Assembly: GCA_025963955.1 (NCBI GenBank)
Contig: JAOPZU010000054.1
Span: 1 to 25,083 of the forward strand
Length of the DNA stretch: 25,083 nt
Reading direction: 5' to 3'
Source of the DNA: Solirubrobacterales bacterium
GTDB lineage: Bacteria; Actinomycetota; Thermoleophilia; Solirubrobacterales; Solirubrobacteraceae
Shown here: one piece after another, positions 7,039 through 15,008 of the stretch
Position numbering within the stretch: position 1 is the stretch's first letter
Layout of the letters: the number at the start of each line of letters is the position of its first letter
The notes under the pieces: model-generated
What the model was told of the DNA's origin: nothing
Database searches by the model: none
The model's input: only the letters and a program-made list of their open reading frames with translations
Program-made: the position numbers and the translations under genes

Positions 7039-8177
7039 TGGTCGACGCATGTCTGATCGTGGAGGGCAGCTACCCGTACGTGACGGGAGGGGTGTCGGCG
7101 TGGGCCGACGGGCTCATCCGCTCCCAGCCGGACCTCAACTTCACCGTGGCGCACCTGCGGGACGCGGACCGGCCGGACGGGACGCCCGCGTACGCGCTCC
7201 CGGAGAACGCACAGCTCGTGGAGATCGTCCTGGACGGGGCGCGCGCGACGCCGCAGGACGGCGCCGAGGACGGACTACCCGAGGCGCGGGTGTACCACGC
7301 GGCCTGCACCGGTGCCGCGGCGGAGGTGGGGCTGCGTGCCGCCCGTGACCGCGACCGGCCGCTCGTCCTCACGGAGCACGGGGTCGCGTGGCGGGAGGCG
7401 GCCTGGGCCCCGGCAGGCTGTCAGTACGGCCCGAACAACCTCGCTCGCCCCCAGCGCCTGCGCCGCGCCTCCGAGGTCGCGCGGATGGCGCGGGTCACGT
7501 ACGCCGCGGCCGACGCGATCACCTCTGTCTGCGGCGTCAACGGCGCGCTGCAGACCGCCGCCGGCGCGCCGCGGGACCGCCAGCACCTGATCTGGAACCC
7601 GGTCCAGGCCCGCGCGGCCCGCGTGCCGACGCGTGACGGGCTGCTCGTGGGCTTCGTCGGCCGTGTCGTGGCGATCAAGGACGTCGCAACGTTCCTGCGC
7701 GCCTGCGCCGAGGTCGCCGCCCTCCGCGACGACGCCCGCTTCGTCGTGGTCGGGCCCATGGACTACGAGCCCGACTACGCGCAGCGCTGCGTCGAGCTCG
7801 CGGACACGCTGGGCCTGGGCGACCGGATCCGGTTCACCGGCACCTGCGACCCCGCCGCGTGGTACGACCGCATGGACGTGCTCGTCCTGACGAGCCTCAG
7901 CGAGGCCCAGCCCCTCGTCGCCCTGGAGGCGATGGCCGCCGGCATCCCGGTGGTGGCGACGGACGTCGGCGGGTGCCGCGAAGCGGTCGGGGAGGCCGGG
8001 CTGATCACGCCGGTCCGCTCGTCCCGCGCCACCGCGGAGGCAATCCTGCGGATCGCCCACGACGCGGAGCTGGCGGCCGCCCTCGGCCGGGCCGGGCGCC
8101 GGCGCACCGCGCTCGCCCACGACCCGGCGCAGATCCACGGCGCCTACCGCGAGCTGTACGACCGGCTGGCGGCCTGA
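7038..8177 (+). CDS. GT4 glycosyltransferase, PelF-like (first copy)
   Basis: 379 residues with GT-B fold. It begins ACLIVEGSYPYVTGGVSAWADGLI, matching the PelF-type N-terminus, and has LTEHGVAWRE mid-way. The C-terminal donor-binding half has VGFVGRVVAIKDV and the GT4 E-x7-E motif SEAQPLVALEAM (E289, E297) followed by PVVATDVGG. PelF polymerises UDP-hexosamine-type sugars in Pel synthesis; the donor here is unknown. It is shorter than the next gene's product and lacks that protein's long middle insertion (WSYFQEHDW to FPGIAGVV), so the two are diverged paralogues. GGAGG (7028-7032) lies 5 nt before the ATG at 7038, which is preferred to the GTG at 7035. The ATG overlaps the kinase stop (TGATG). 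Confidence 0.87.
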   Translation: MVDACLIVEGSYPYVTGGVSAWADGLIRSQPDLNFTVAHLRDADRPDGTPAYALPENAQLVEIVLDGARATPQDGAEDGLPEARVYHAACTGAAAEVGLRAARDRDRPLVLTEHGVAWREAAWAPAGCQYGPNNLARPQRLRRASEVARMARVTYAAADAITSVCGVNGALQTAAGAPRDRQHLIWNPVQARAARVPTRDGLLVGFVGRVVAIKDVATFLRACAEVAALRDDARFVVVGPMDYEPDYAQRCVELADTLGLGDRIRFTGTCDPAAWYDRMDVLVLTSLSEAQPLVALEAMAAGIPVVATDVGGCREAVGEAGLITPVRSSRATAEAILRIAHDAELAAALGRAGRRRTALAHDPAQIHGAYRELYDRLAA

Positions 8178-8183
8178 GCAGGT

Positions 8184-9650
8184 ATGGCCGACGCCACCGT
8201 CTTGTTGTGCACGGAAGGGACGTATCCCTTCCTGGGCGGTGGCGTCAGCACGTGGTGCGACATCCTCTGTCGGGAGCTGGAGGAGTACGACTTCACGCTC
8301 TATGCCGTGACCGGCGAGCCTGAGGTGCGCTTGCAGTACGAGCTCCCGCCCAACGTCCGCTCGGTCGTCCACATCCCGTTGTTCGGCACGTACGAGCCGG
8401 CCGAGTTCATCCTCGCCTCCGTCCCCCCGCGGGTCCTGGCCGCCCGCCGGCGCGCGACGACCCCCGCCGCGGTCGCCGCGGGCTTCGACGGGCTGCTGCG
8501 CCGGTTGCTCGCAGCCATCGGGACCCGGAGCGGACCCGATGACGATGGCCGCCTGTTGTGGGAGCTCTGGTCCTACTTCCAGGAACACGACTGGCGGCGC
8601 ACGTGGAAGGCGGAGTCGACCTGGGAGACGTTCCTGCAGTCCGCGCGCGAGACGGCCGACCCGGAGGATGCCGAGCCCACCATCGCCGACGTGGCCGGGG
8701 CGATGCGCCTGCTGTCGAGCTATCTGGTTCCGCTGAGCGCGCCGGTCCCCCGCACGGACATCGTCCACACGACGATCGCGGGCTTTCCCGGGATCGCGGG
8801 CGTGGTGGCGGCCTTCGAGCACGGCACGCCGTTCCTGGTCACCGAGCACGGCGTCTGGGTGCGCGAGCGGTACATCGCCGTCTCCTCCGGGCCCTACTCG
8901 GCGTTCTCCAAACGGTTCCTCATGGGCCTGTCGGGCTACCTCGCCCGCGTGAACTACCGCGTCGCCCGGGTGATCTCCCCCGTCACCGCGTTCAACCGCC
9001 GCTGGGAGCTGCCCTACGGCGCTCCGGATAAGCGCATCGTGCCGGTCCCCAACGGCATCGACCCGGGGATGTTCACCCCCACCCCGAAGCCCGTGGCCAC
9101 CGCCGGACGCCCCGTGGTGGTGGCGGCCGCCCGGGTGATCCCGCTGAAGGACATCGAGACGATGATCCGCTCGGCGGTCGTGGTTCGCGCGGCGATTCCC
9201 GACGTGCTGTACCTCGTCTACGGGTCGCTCGACGCGGATGTCCCCTACGTCGAGCGCTGCCGGACGCTCATCGCCGAGCTCGGGCTGCAGGACAGCTTCG
9301 TGTTCGCCGGGCACCACGCGAAGCCCGCGGACCTGTACAACGAAGGCGACATCAGTGCGCTGTCGAGTATCTCCGAAGGGTTTCCGTACACCGTCCTTGA
9401 ATCGATGGCCTGCGCCCGCCCGGTGGTCGCGACCGACGTCGGTGGGGTGCGCGAGGCGCTCGACGGCTACGGGATCCTCGTCCCGCCGCGGGACCACGTC
9501 GCGTTCGGGGAAGCGGTCGTGACGTTGCTGCGCGACAACGTCCTGCGCACCCGGCTGGGGCGCCAGGCCCGCGAGGCGGTCCTCGCGCGGTTCCGCACCG
9601 AGCACTCCGTCGAGGGCTACCGCCGGTTCTACGCGGACGCTCTGGCGTGA
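8184..9650 (+). CDS. pelF: GT4 glycosyltransferase, PelF family (second copy)
   Basis: 488 residues and close to classical PelF in length and motifs. N-terminus: VLLCTEGTYPFLGGGVSTWCDILCREL. Middle: DIVHTTIAGFPGIAGVVAAFEHGTPFLVTEHGVWVRERYI, strongly PelF-like. C-terminal donor domain: VPNGID, AARVIPLKDIETMIRS, and the E-x7-E motif SEGFPYTVLESM (E398, E406) before PVVATDVGGVREAL. PelF is the cytosolic glycosyltransferase that assembles the Pel polymer on the inner membrane complex. This copy is the better candidate for the main polymerase; the shorter first copy may add a second sugar or a primer (inference). It starts 6 nt after the first copy and its stop overlaps the flippase start (GTGA). 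Confidence 0.9.
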   Translation: MADATVLLCTEGTYPFLGGGVSTWCDILCRELEEYDFTLYAVTGEPEVRLQYELPPNVRSVVHIPLFGTYEPAEFILASVPPRVLAARRRATTPAAVAAGFDGLLRRLLAAIGTRSGPDDDGRLLWELWSYFQEHDWRRTWKAESTWETFLQSARETADPEDAEPTIADVAGAMRLLSSYLVPLSAPVPRTDIVHTTIAGFPGIAGVVAAFEHGTPFLVTEHGVWVRERYIAVSSGPYSAFSKRFLMGLSGYLARVNYRVARVISPVTAFNRRWELPYGAPDKRIVPVPNGIDPGMFTPTPKPVATAGRPVVVAAARVIPLKDIETMIRSAVVVRAAIPDVLYLVYGSLDADVPYVERCRTLIAELGLQDSFVFAGHHAKPADLYNEGDISALSSISEGFPYTVLESMACARPVVATDVGGVREALDGYGILVPPRDHVAFGEAVVTLLRDNVLRTRLGRQAREAVLARFRTEHSVEGYRRFYADALA

Positions 9651-11293
9651 GCACCGACGCCTCGTCCCCGGCCGCAGGCCCCGCGGTCCCAGGCGCGGTT
9701 ACTCCCGACGAACCGTTCGCGCTGGAGCGCACCGGCCTCGACGGGCTCGCCGACCGGATCCAGGAGCTCGGCGGCCGGCCGATCGACACATGGGCGATCG
9801 CGGCGCTGCTGGAGAGCATCGGCATCCGCGACCGCGACGCGCGGGAGCGCTTCGACCTGCAGGACGTGTTCGCCCTGGCGGCCGCCGTCCAGGCGCATCT
9901 GCCGCCGCCGTCCGCGGCGACGCCGGTGGGCGAGCCCGACGTCCTGCCCTTCCGGACGCAGGCGCGCCGCGTCGCCCGGCTCTCCGGTCGGGGCGCCTTC
10001 TTCATCGTCCCGCTCGGACTCCAGCTCCTGGCGCTGCTCACCCTCGGGGTCTCCCAGTTCGCCGCGGTCGACTTCACGCGCCGCCAGGCCTCGATCGTCG
10101 CCATCGCGGCGGCGCTCGGCTTCATGGCGAGCTCCGGCTTCGGGCAGGGGCTGGGCTACCTGGTGCCGCTGTTCGAGATGCCGGGCAAGCACAACATCAC
10201 GCAGCGGCTGGTCTGGCGGATGCTCGCGGGCGGCACGCTGGGCGTGGTCTCAACGGCCGGCGTGCTCTGGGGCGTCTGCGCGTCGACAGGGGCCTACGGC
10301 GGCCGCGACACCCGCATCGCGCTCGGGTACTTCGTCCTTGTCTCCCTGCAGGCCCTGCCCCAGGCCGTGCTGTACCTGCGGCGCCGTTACGACGTCATGC
10401 TGGCCGGCACGGTGGCCGGCCTGGCGGCGGTGTCCGAGCTCCACCACGCCACCACCCTGCCGATCTACGCCGAGCACTGGATCGGCCTGTCGGTCACCCT
10501 GCTCGTGGAGCTGGTCGGCATCACGATCCTGCTGCGGGCCAGCGCCCGGACGACCGCCGGGGCGATGCGCCTCGCCACCCTTCCGCACTCGCGGATGCTG
10601 GCGCGACGCGCTCTGCCGTACGCCCTCTACGGCCTGGTGTACTTCGTGTTCCTCACCAGCGACCGCCTGGTCGCCTGGGCCGCCGGATCCCATCCCCTGC
10701 CGTTCTGGTTCAGCACCCAGTACGAGCTCGGGCTGGACTGGGCGCTGGGCGCCATCGTGTTGGCGCTCGCCTTCCTGGAGGTGTCGATCGACGGGTTCTC
10801 CGGCCTGTTGCACCCGCTGTCGGAGCGCTTCGGCGTCTCGGGCATCGAGCAGCACAACGCTGCCCTGAGCCGCTTCTGGCGGCGTCAGCTCGCGCTCAGC
10901 GGTGGCCTCATGCTCTTCGGAGGTGCCGCAGCGGTCGGCGTGGAGCAACTGCTGGCTCACCTCGGAGGGCTCGGGCCGGCCACGGCCCTGGCTTCGCAGC
11001 ACGCGACGCGCTGGACCTTCGCGGGCGGGGTCGCGGGCTACGCGCTGCTGGCCGTCGGCATGACGAACGCCGTCTTCCTGCTCTCACTCGCGCGTCCCGG
11101 CCCGATCGTCAAGGCGATGACGCTGGCGGCCGCGCTGAGCGTGGCGATAGGGATCAGCCTGACCACCTGGCTGCCGTACTACACCGCAGTGCTCGGGCTG
11201 GTCGCCGGAGCGTTCGTGTTCGCCGTGCTGACCGCCTCGACCGTGCGTCGCACGCTGCGCAGCGGGGCCTACTGGTCGTACGCCGCCTGGTGA
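9647..11293 (+). CDS. pelG: PelG-like polysaccharide transporter/flippase with an N-terminal extension
   Basis: 548 residues. From about residue 115 there are roughly 12 hydrophobic segments, starting GAFFIVPLGLQLLALLTLGVSQF, as in MOP-superfamily flippases. Segments such as YFVFLTSDRLVAWAAG and FSTQYELGLDWALGAIVL, and the place right after two PelF genes, support PelG. PelG is thought to carry the growing polymer across the membrane with PelD/PelE. The first ~110 residues are extra compared with the roughly 450-residue PelG. They hold a small helical unit (about 25-85: DTWAIAALLESIGIRDRDARERF, then DVFALAAAVQ) of unknown function. The GTG start overlaps the PelF stop (GTGA). PelD, PelE and outer-membrane parts are absent. 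The assignment rests on context plus fold-level similarity. Confidence 0.75.
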   Translation: MSTDASSPAAGPAVPGAVTPDEPFALERTGLDGLADRIQELGGRPIDTWAIAALLESIGIRDRDARERFDLQDVFALAAAVQAHLPPPSAATPVGEPDVLPFRTQARRVARLSGRGAFFIVPLGLQLLALLTLGVSQFAAVDFTRRQASIVAIAAALGFMASSGFGQGLGYLVPLFEMPGKHNITQRLVWRMLAGGTLGVVSTAGVLWGVCASTGAYGGRDTRIALGYFVLVSLQALPQAVLYLRRRYDVMLAGTVAGLAAVSELHHATTLPIYAEHWIGLSVTLLVELVGITILLRASARTTAGAMRLATLPHSRMLARRALPYALYGLVYFVFLTSDRLVAWAAGSHPLPFWFSTQYELGLDWALGAIVLALAFLEVSIDGFSGLLHPLSERFGVSGIEQHNAALSRFWRRQLALSGGLMLFGGAAAVGVEQLLAHLGGLGPATALASQHATRWTFAGGVAGYALLAVGMTNAVFLLSLARPGPIVKAMTLAAALSVAIGISLTTWLPYYTAVLGLVAGAFVFAVLTASTVRRTLRSGAYWSYAAW

Positions 11294-11964
11294 GGGCGCC
11301 CGGGCCGGCGCACCCGCTGGTGCTTGCCTACCACTCCGTCGCGCCGCGGATGCAGGAGCGGCTGGTGCCGAGCATGATCACCCTCACCACTGAGCTTGCC
11401 GCCCACGTGAGCGCCCTGCGCGAGGTCGGGCGTCGGATCCTCACCGCCGGGCAGCTGGCCGAGGAGCTGGGCCACGGGGGTTCCGGCGCCGACGTCGCGG
11501 TCCTGACCTTCGACGACGGGTGGGCCGACGCTCTGACCGTCGCCGCGCCGTTGCTGGCGTCCCTCGACGTGCAGGCCACGTTCTTCCTGTGCCCCGGCCT
11601 GTTCGGCAACCCCGAACGCTCCATGAGCTTCGCGGGGCGGATGCTCAGGCGTGACGAGGCCGCCGCGCTGCACGCCGCCGGCATGGAACTCGCTGCCCAC
11701 TCCATGACGCATCCGGACCTCACCGCGATCGACGACCGCGCGCTTGCCCACGAGCTGTCGCAGTCCAAGCTGGAGGTCGAGGCGCTCACCAGCACGCCGT
11801 GTCGCACCGTGGCCTACCCCTTCGGGCGCCAGGACGCGCGCGTTCAGGCGGCGGCCGCTGACGCCGGCTTCGCGCTGGCCTTCACCTACCAGGACGGACC
11901 GTGGCACGCGTACGCCGCCCCGCGGCTTCCCGTGCCTGCGCCCGGGGTGCCCCTGCGGTGGTAG
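11290..11964 (+). CDS. CE4 polysaccharide deacetylase (NodB-like)
   Basis: 224 residues. The CE4 motifs are clear: motif 1 TFDDG (73-77; D75 catalytic base, D76 metal ligand), motif 2 HSMTHPD (H137 and H141 metal ligands) and motif 3 YPFG (176-179). It ends shortly after APRLPVP, which in this short subfamily lies near the usual C-terminus; motifs 4 and 5 of longer CE4 enzymes are not seen. No signal peptide is visible, so it may act inside the cell or leave by another route. In Pel systems the deacetylase is part of PelA; here a free-standing enzyme may deacetylate the polymer. The GTG overlaps the flippase stop (GTGA), making it the last gene of the coupled operon. Confidence 0.88.
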   Translation: MRAPGPAHPLVLAYHSVAPRMQERLVPSMITLTTELAAHVSALREVGRRILTAGQLAEELGHGGSGADVAVLTFDDGWADALTVAAPLLASLDVQATFFLCPGLFGNPERSMSFAGRMLRRDEAAALHAAGMELAAHSMTHPDLTAIDDRALAHELSQSKLEVEALTSTPCRTVAYPFGRQDARVQAAAADAGFALAFTYQDGPWHAYAAPRLPVPAPGVPLRW

Positions 11965-12045
11965 CCGGGCGTGCCGCGCAGCGGTTTCACCGGGACGTGA
12001 GCCGGCTGGGTGTTCGCCTCGCGCGGGCGGTCTCACCGCTCTCAC

Positions 12046-14226
12046 TCAGGGACGGGGAAGCGCGTGCGAGGCGGGCACCGGGCCGAGCGGTGTACCCCCC
12101 GGCCCGTTCGTGAAGGTCGGCCAGGTCAGCGGGTCAGGGCGGCCGGTGAGCGATGCGGCCCAGTCGCACACGCCGTCCGGAAAGGCGCTGCGCAGGCGCG
12201 CCCTTTGGTCGTCGGTGAACGTGACGGGGTACTGATCGCGCTGGATCGGGCGTAGCGCACACTTGACCACGTCGTCGGTCGGCGGCTCGCCGGCGGCGAG
12301 GCGCGGGCTGGCGAAGTGGGGGAAGAGCCGCTCGCACGTCGCGGTGTCGGTGATCTCGCGTCCGGCGAAGCAGGCGTCGACGGCGTCCGCGGGCTTGTCG
12401 ACCATCACCTTCTGCGGCAGCGTTCGTGCGCTCGTGTCGGCGTGGACCTGCTGCAGCCACCGGTCCATCAGGTCGAACGCCGCGCCGCCCGGGCTGGTGG
12501 GGAGATGGCGGCCAACGGTGACGAAGTCGTCGGTGGCGGTCGTCCAGATGATCTGGTTGGCGGCGGAGCCGTTGGCCGCCTTCAGGCGCGCACGCGTCAC
12601 GTAGGACCAGTAGTCCGTGTGCACTTCGGCGTTGCCGGTGCCGCGGAGGTCGATGATCGGCACCCGCGCCAGGTTGCGGCCGCGGACGATCTGGTCGGCG
12701 GTGTAGGCGATGCGCACGGTCTCGGGGTCGACCGACTCGCGCTCGGGCATCCGCTGGAAGTCGAGATCCAGTCCGCCGATCTTCGCGTTGAGGTCGACGA
12801 ACTGCTCGGGCGAAATCGCGCCGGAGGCGAGCGCGGCTCGTCCGTACTCGATCCCGACGTTGTCGATCGGGCGCCGCGCGAATCCGTCCTGCGTCCGGCG
12901 GCCCCAGATGTTCACGTCGTAGTCCTGCACGGAGCACCGGACGCCCTTCGGGTTGCGCCCGGGGGCGTATTGCTCGGAGGCGGGGACGTCGCACGCCGTG
13001 ATGGGGGAGGCACGGTCCGCGGGGTCCAGCACGGACCCGAAAGACACCTGCCAGGCGACGCACGTCGACCCGGGCTCCTGGCCCTCCACCGCCGCGCGGG
13101 CGGCAGGGTTCAGCCACAGCGCGGGCGACGTCGCGGTGAAGTAGCGCTCCAGCAGCTTGCAGTCGGAGACCTCCGTGGGCGGCCCCCACAGGTCGCTGAG
13201 ACTGCACTCGACGATGAGCCCGTCGAGCAGTCCGGGGTAGGCGTCGGCGATCATGTGTTGCTGCACGCTGCCGCCGGAACACCCCTCGCCGATCGTGTAG
13301 CGGATCTCGCCGTAGGCCTTGACCACGTGCTCCTTGAGCATCTCGAGGGCTTCGGCGGAGACCACGGGGTTGCAGTTCTGCGCGAGGATCGACAGGCCGG
13401 TCGTCGCCACTGCGTCACCGCGGGAGAGCTGGCGGTCGAGCAGGACCGCGTCATCGGGTGCGGTCTGCGAGACCTCGATGGCGCCGGGTGGCGTTGAGGA
13501 CTCTGGAGGCGTCTGGCTGTGACGAGCGCTGCATCCGCCGCCGAAGGGGACGAAGAGCTTGTGGTTCCACTGCGGGCGCCCTTGGGGGTCGGCGAGCACA
13601 GCGACGGCGTACATCGAGCGGTCGAGCGTCCCCCGCTCCTTGCGCACGATGTACGGGACGCTGCGGCCCTCGTCGGTCCGCGCCCGCGCGATGCGGCCGG
13701 CGGCCGGCGGGTGGGCTGGGTCGTAGGACTGCAGCTGCGAGGTCAACGTGTCCTTGTAGAACCACTGCACGACCGGGTGGGCCGCGTTGCACTGGGTGTC
13801 GACGGGGCCGCCGAGCCCGTTCTGCACCGTGAGGCATCGCCACGGCTGGATCTGCGGCCCGGAGAAGAGCGGGCCTCCCACGGGATGGTCCACGATCCGC
13901 AGTCGGGCACCCGGGCCGCGCTTCAGCCGGGCGACGAGCGCGTTGCTCCCGAGGTGAAGTCCCGTGACGTGCCCCAGGACCGGTCCTCGCGTCCCGCTGC
14001 GGTCGAAGACAGCCGTGACGCTGCGGCCGTTCAGCAGGACGCGCAGGCGACGCCGGTCCACCCCCGGCCCCAGGTCGACGGCCACGACCGCATCGCCTCC
14101 GGTGATCAGGTCAGGTCGACTCGACAGCACCCGGACACGCACCCGCGCCGACGCCGCCGACGCCACCGCCAGCGAGCCCGCAAGAGCCACGACCACCGCG
14201 ATCAACCAGAGCTCGGAGCGACGCAC
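12046..14226 (-). CDS. DUF6351 family secreted protein (alpha/beta-hydrolase-like)
   Basis: 726 residues. Residues about 7-27 are a hydrophobic signal segment (LWLIAVVVALAGSLAVASAASA). A beta-rich Ig-like part follows (about 28-115: VLSSRPDLITGGDAVVAVDL, HLGSNALVARL). The main body has the features of DUF6351 proteins: SYDPAHPP, NHKLFVPFGGGC and IGEGCSGGSVQQHMIADAYPGLLDGLI, in which G315-C-S317-G-G319 resembles a nucleophile elbow (G-x-S-x-G). Many cysteines fit an exported, disulphide-bonded enzyme. The family resembles tannase/3HB-oligomer hydrolases in layout, but no substrate is established. The start is GTG at 14224-14226, with TAGGAT 6 nt upstream and no Shine-Dalgarno, as in a leaderless gene. 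It converges on the exopolysaccharide operon with 81 nt between. Confidence 0.85.
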   Translation of the reverse strand: MRRSELWLIAVVVALAGSLAVASAASARVRVRVLSSRPDLITGGDAVVAVDLGPGVDRRRLRVLLNGRSVTAVFDRSGTRGPVLGHVTGLHLGSNALVARLKRGPGARLRIVDHPVGGPLFSGPQIQPWRCLTVQNGLGGPVDTQCNAAHPVVQWFYKDTLTSQLQSYDPAHPPAAGRIARARTDEGRSVPYIVRKERGTLDRSMYAVAVLADPQGRPQWNHKLFVPFGGGCSARHSQTPPESSTPPGAIEVSQTAPDDAVLLDRQLSRGDAVATTGLSILAQNCNPVVSAEALEMLKEHVVKAYGEIRYTIGEGCSGGSVQQHMIADAYPGLLDGLIVECSLSDLWGPPTEVSDCKLLERYFTATSPALWLNPAARAAVEGQEPGSTCVAWQVSFGSVLDPADRASPITACDVPASEQYAPGRNPKGVRCSVQDYDVNIWGRRTQDGFARRPIDNVGIEYGRAALASGAISPEQFVDLNAKIGGLDLDFQRMPERESVDPETVRIAYTADQIVRGRNLARVPIIDLRGTGNAEVHTDYWSYVTRARLKAANGSAANQIIWTTATDDFVTVGRHLPTSPGGAAFDLMDRWLQQVHADTSARTLPQKVMVDKPADAVDACFAGREITDTATCERLFPHFASPRLAAGEPPTDDVVKCALRPIQRDQYPVTFTDDQRARLRSAFPDGVCDWAASLTGRPDPLTWPTFTNGPGGTPLGPVPASHALPRP

Positions 14227-14232
14227 CTCGCG

Positions 14233-14238
14233 ATCCTA
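14233..14238 (-). promoter_or_regulatory. Putative -10 hexamer TAGGAT of the DUF6351 gene
   Basis: TAGGAT on the minus strand, 6 nt before the GTG start. It supports both the GTG choice and leaderless transcription. Confidence 0.4.
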
Positions 14239-14535
14239 ATCGCCGGCGCGACGCCAAAGCCAGGCGCCGGCCCCCTGCACGGGCGCGGGCTCGACGGGTC
14301 GTAGCGCAGGTTCCTGACGGTCGCCCGGGCACTTCCATGGCCTCCGCCGACCCCAACATCAAGCACCACGACGCCCGAAGACGACCCTGCGGCCGCTGAC
14401 GCGGCCGACCCCTCCGAAAGTCGGCACGTGGCCGCTCAGGCAGGCGTAGTGTTGCGAACCCGTGGCTGCACGCGCGTGCGTCTCGTGGGGCCCGGTTCGC
14501 TTTGCACGAGCACAGTCCAAGATCTGCAGCCCAAC

Positions 14536-14542
14536 AAGGAAG
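14536..14542 (+). promoter_or_regulatory. Strong ribosome binding site AAGGAAG deciding the STAS start
   Basis: AAGGAAG lies 6 nt before the ATG at 14549. It argues against the upstream in-frame ATG at 14462, whose extra residues are not STAS-like. Confidence 0.6.
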
Positions 14543-14548
14543 CAGCCG

Positions 14549-14920
14549 ATGGCACCAACCTCAGATCGACTGCCCGCACCAAACTGCCACGACGTAAGCA
14601 CCTACGCCACCGTTGACGCGACGGGCTGCACCACAGCGTTCACGATCACCGTGCAAGGCACGGTCGACCAGGACGGCGTGGTTTCGCTGCAGACCGCCTG
14701 CCGTCGCGCTCACCTCAGCGGCGCCGCCACCGTGCTCGTCGATCTCACCGCCTGTCAGGCGCTGAGTCCCCCAGCGCTCGCGGCACTGCTCGGTCTGGCC
14801 CGTCGCGTGTGCCGCACCATCAGCCGCGAGCTCCTGCTCTCACCATCGCCAGAGGTCCTTGACCAACTCGGGCAGACCCAGCTCACCGACTACTTCGCCC
14901 CCGGCGAATCCCGCGTCTGA
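14549..14920 (+). CDS. Orphan STAS-domain protein with an unusual phosphorylation loop
   Basis: 123 residues. After a 20-residue polar N-terminus the protein follows a STAS fold: FTITVQGTVDQDGVVSLQTACRRA, then TVLVDLTACQALSPPALAALLGLARR, then LLLSPSPEVLDQLGQTQL. Where antagonists carry D-S-S-G it has A71-L-S73-P-P, so the usual phosphoserine loop is altered; S73 is the only nearby serine. It may be an antagonist that is not phosphorylated, or a STAS protein with another partner (MlaB-like lipid systems also use STAS, but no partner genes are nearby). It is alone, flanked by a divergent DUF6351 gene and a convergent CDGSH gene. The start is set by the strong AAGGAAG site. Confidence 0.7.
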   Translation: MAPTSDRLPAPNCHDVSTYATVDATGCTTAFTITVQGTVDQDGVVSLQTACRRAHLSGAATVLVDLTACQALSPPALAALLGLARRVCRTISRELLLSPSPEVLDQLGQTQLTDYFAPGESRV

Positions 14921-15008
14921 CGACACGCTAGATCAGCAGCACCCGCACGCCCGTGACCTCTGGGACGGAAGGGTGATTTCGAGGGGCCGGCGGCGCGCTT
15001 GTGACTGG

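Larger units (their letters stand above)
14227..14548. other. Divergent intergenic region between the DUF6351 and orphan STAS genes (322 bp)
   Basis: No convincing coding frame, tRNA or repeat was seen. It holds the putative -10 of the DUF6351 gene at its left end and the AAGGAAG ribosome site of the STAS gene at its right end. A short GC hairpin (GGCCGC-TGAC-GCGGCC, near 14390-14405) is present, of unknown meaning. No confident promoter for the STAS gene was found. Confidence 0.5.

Noticed and set aside
9790..11964. Long open frame suggesting a 724-residue PelG-deacetylase fusion
   Set aside because: Its first 500 residues are Arg/Gly/Pro-rich out-of-frame translation of the flippase gene; the deacetylase begins at the GTG at 11290.
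11900..12045. Truncation or frameshift at the end of the deacetylase
   Set aside because: APRLPVP is normally close to the end in this short CE4 subfamily, and the alternative frame beyond the stop shows no recognisable motif.
14390..14405. GC hairpin GGCCGC-TGAC-GCGGCC as a terminator
   Set aside because: It lies between divergent starts, where no terminator is needed, and has no U-tract.
14462..14548. Upstream start for the orphan STAS protein
   Set aside because: The strong AAGGAAG site lies 6 nt before the later ATG at 14549, and the added residues are not part of a STAS fold.
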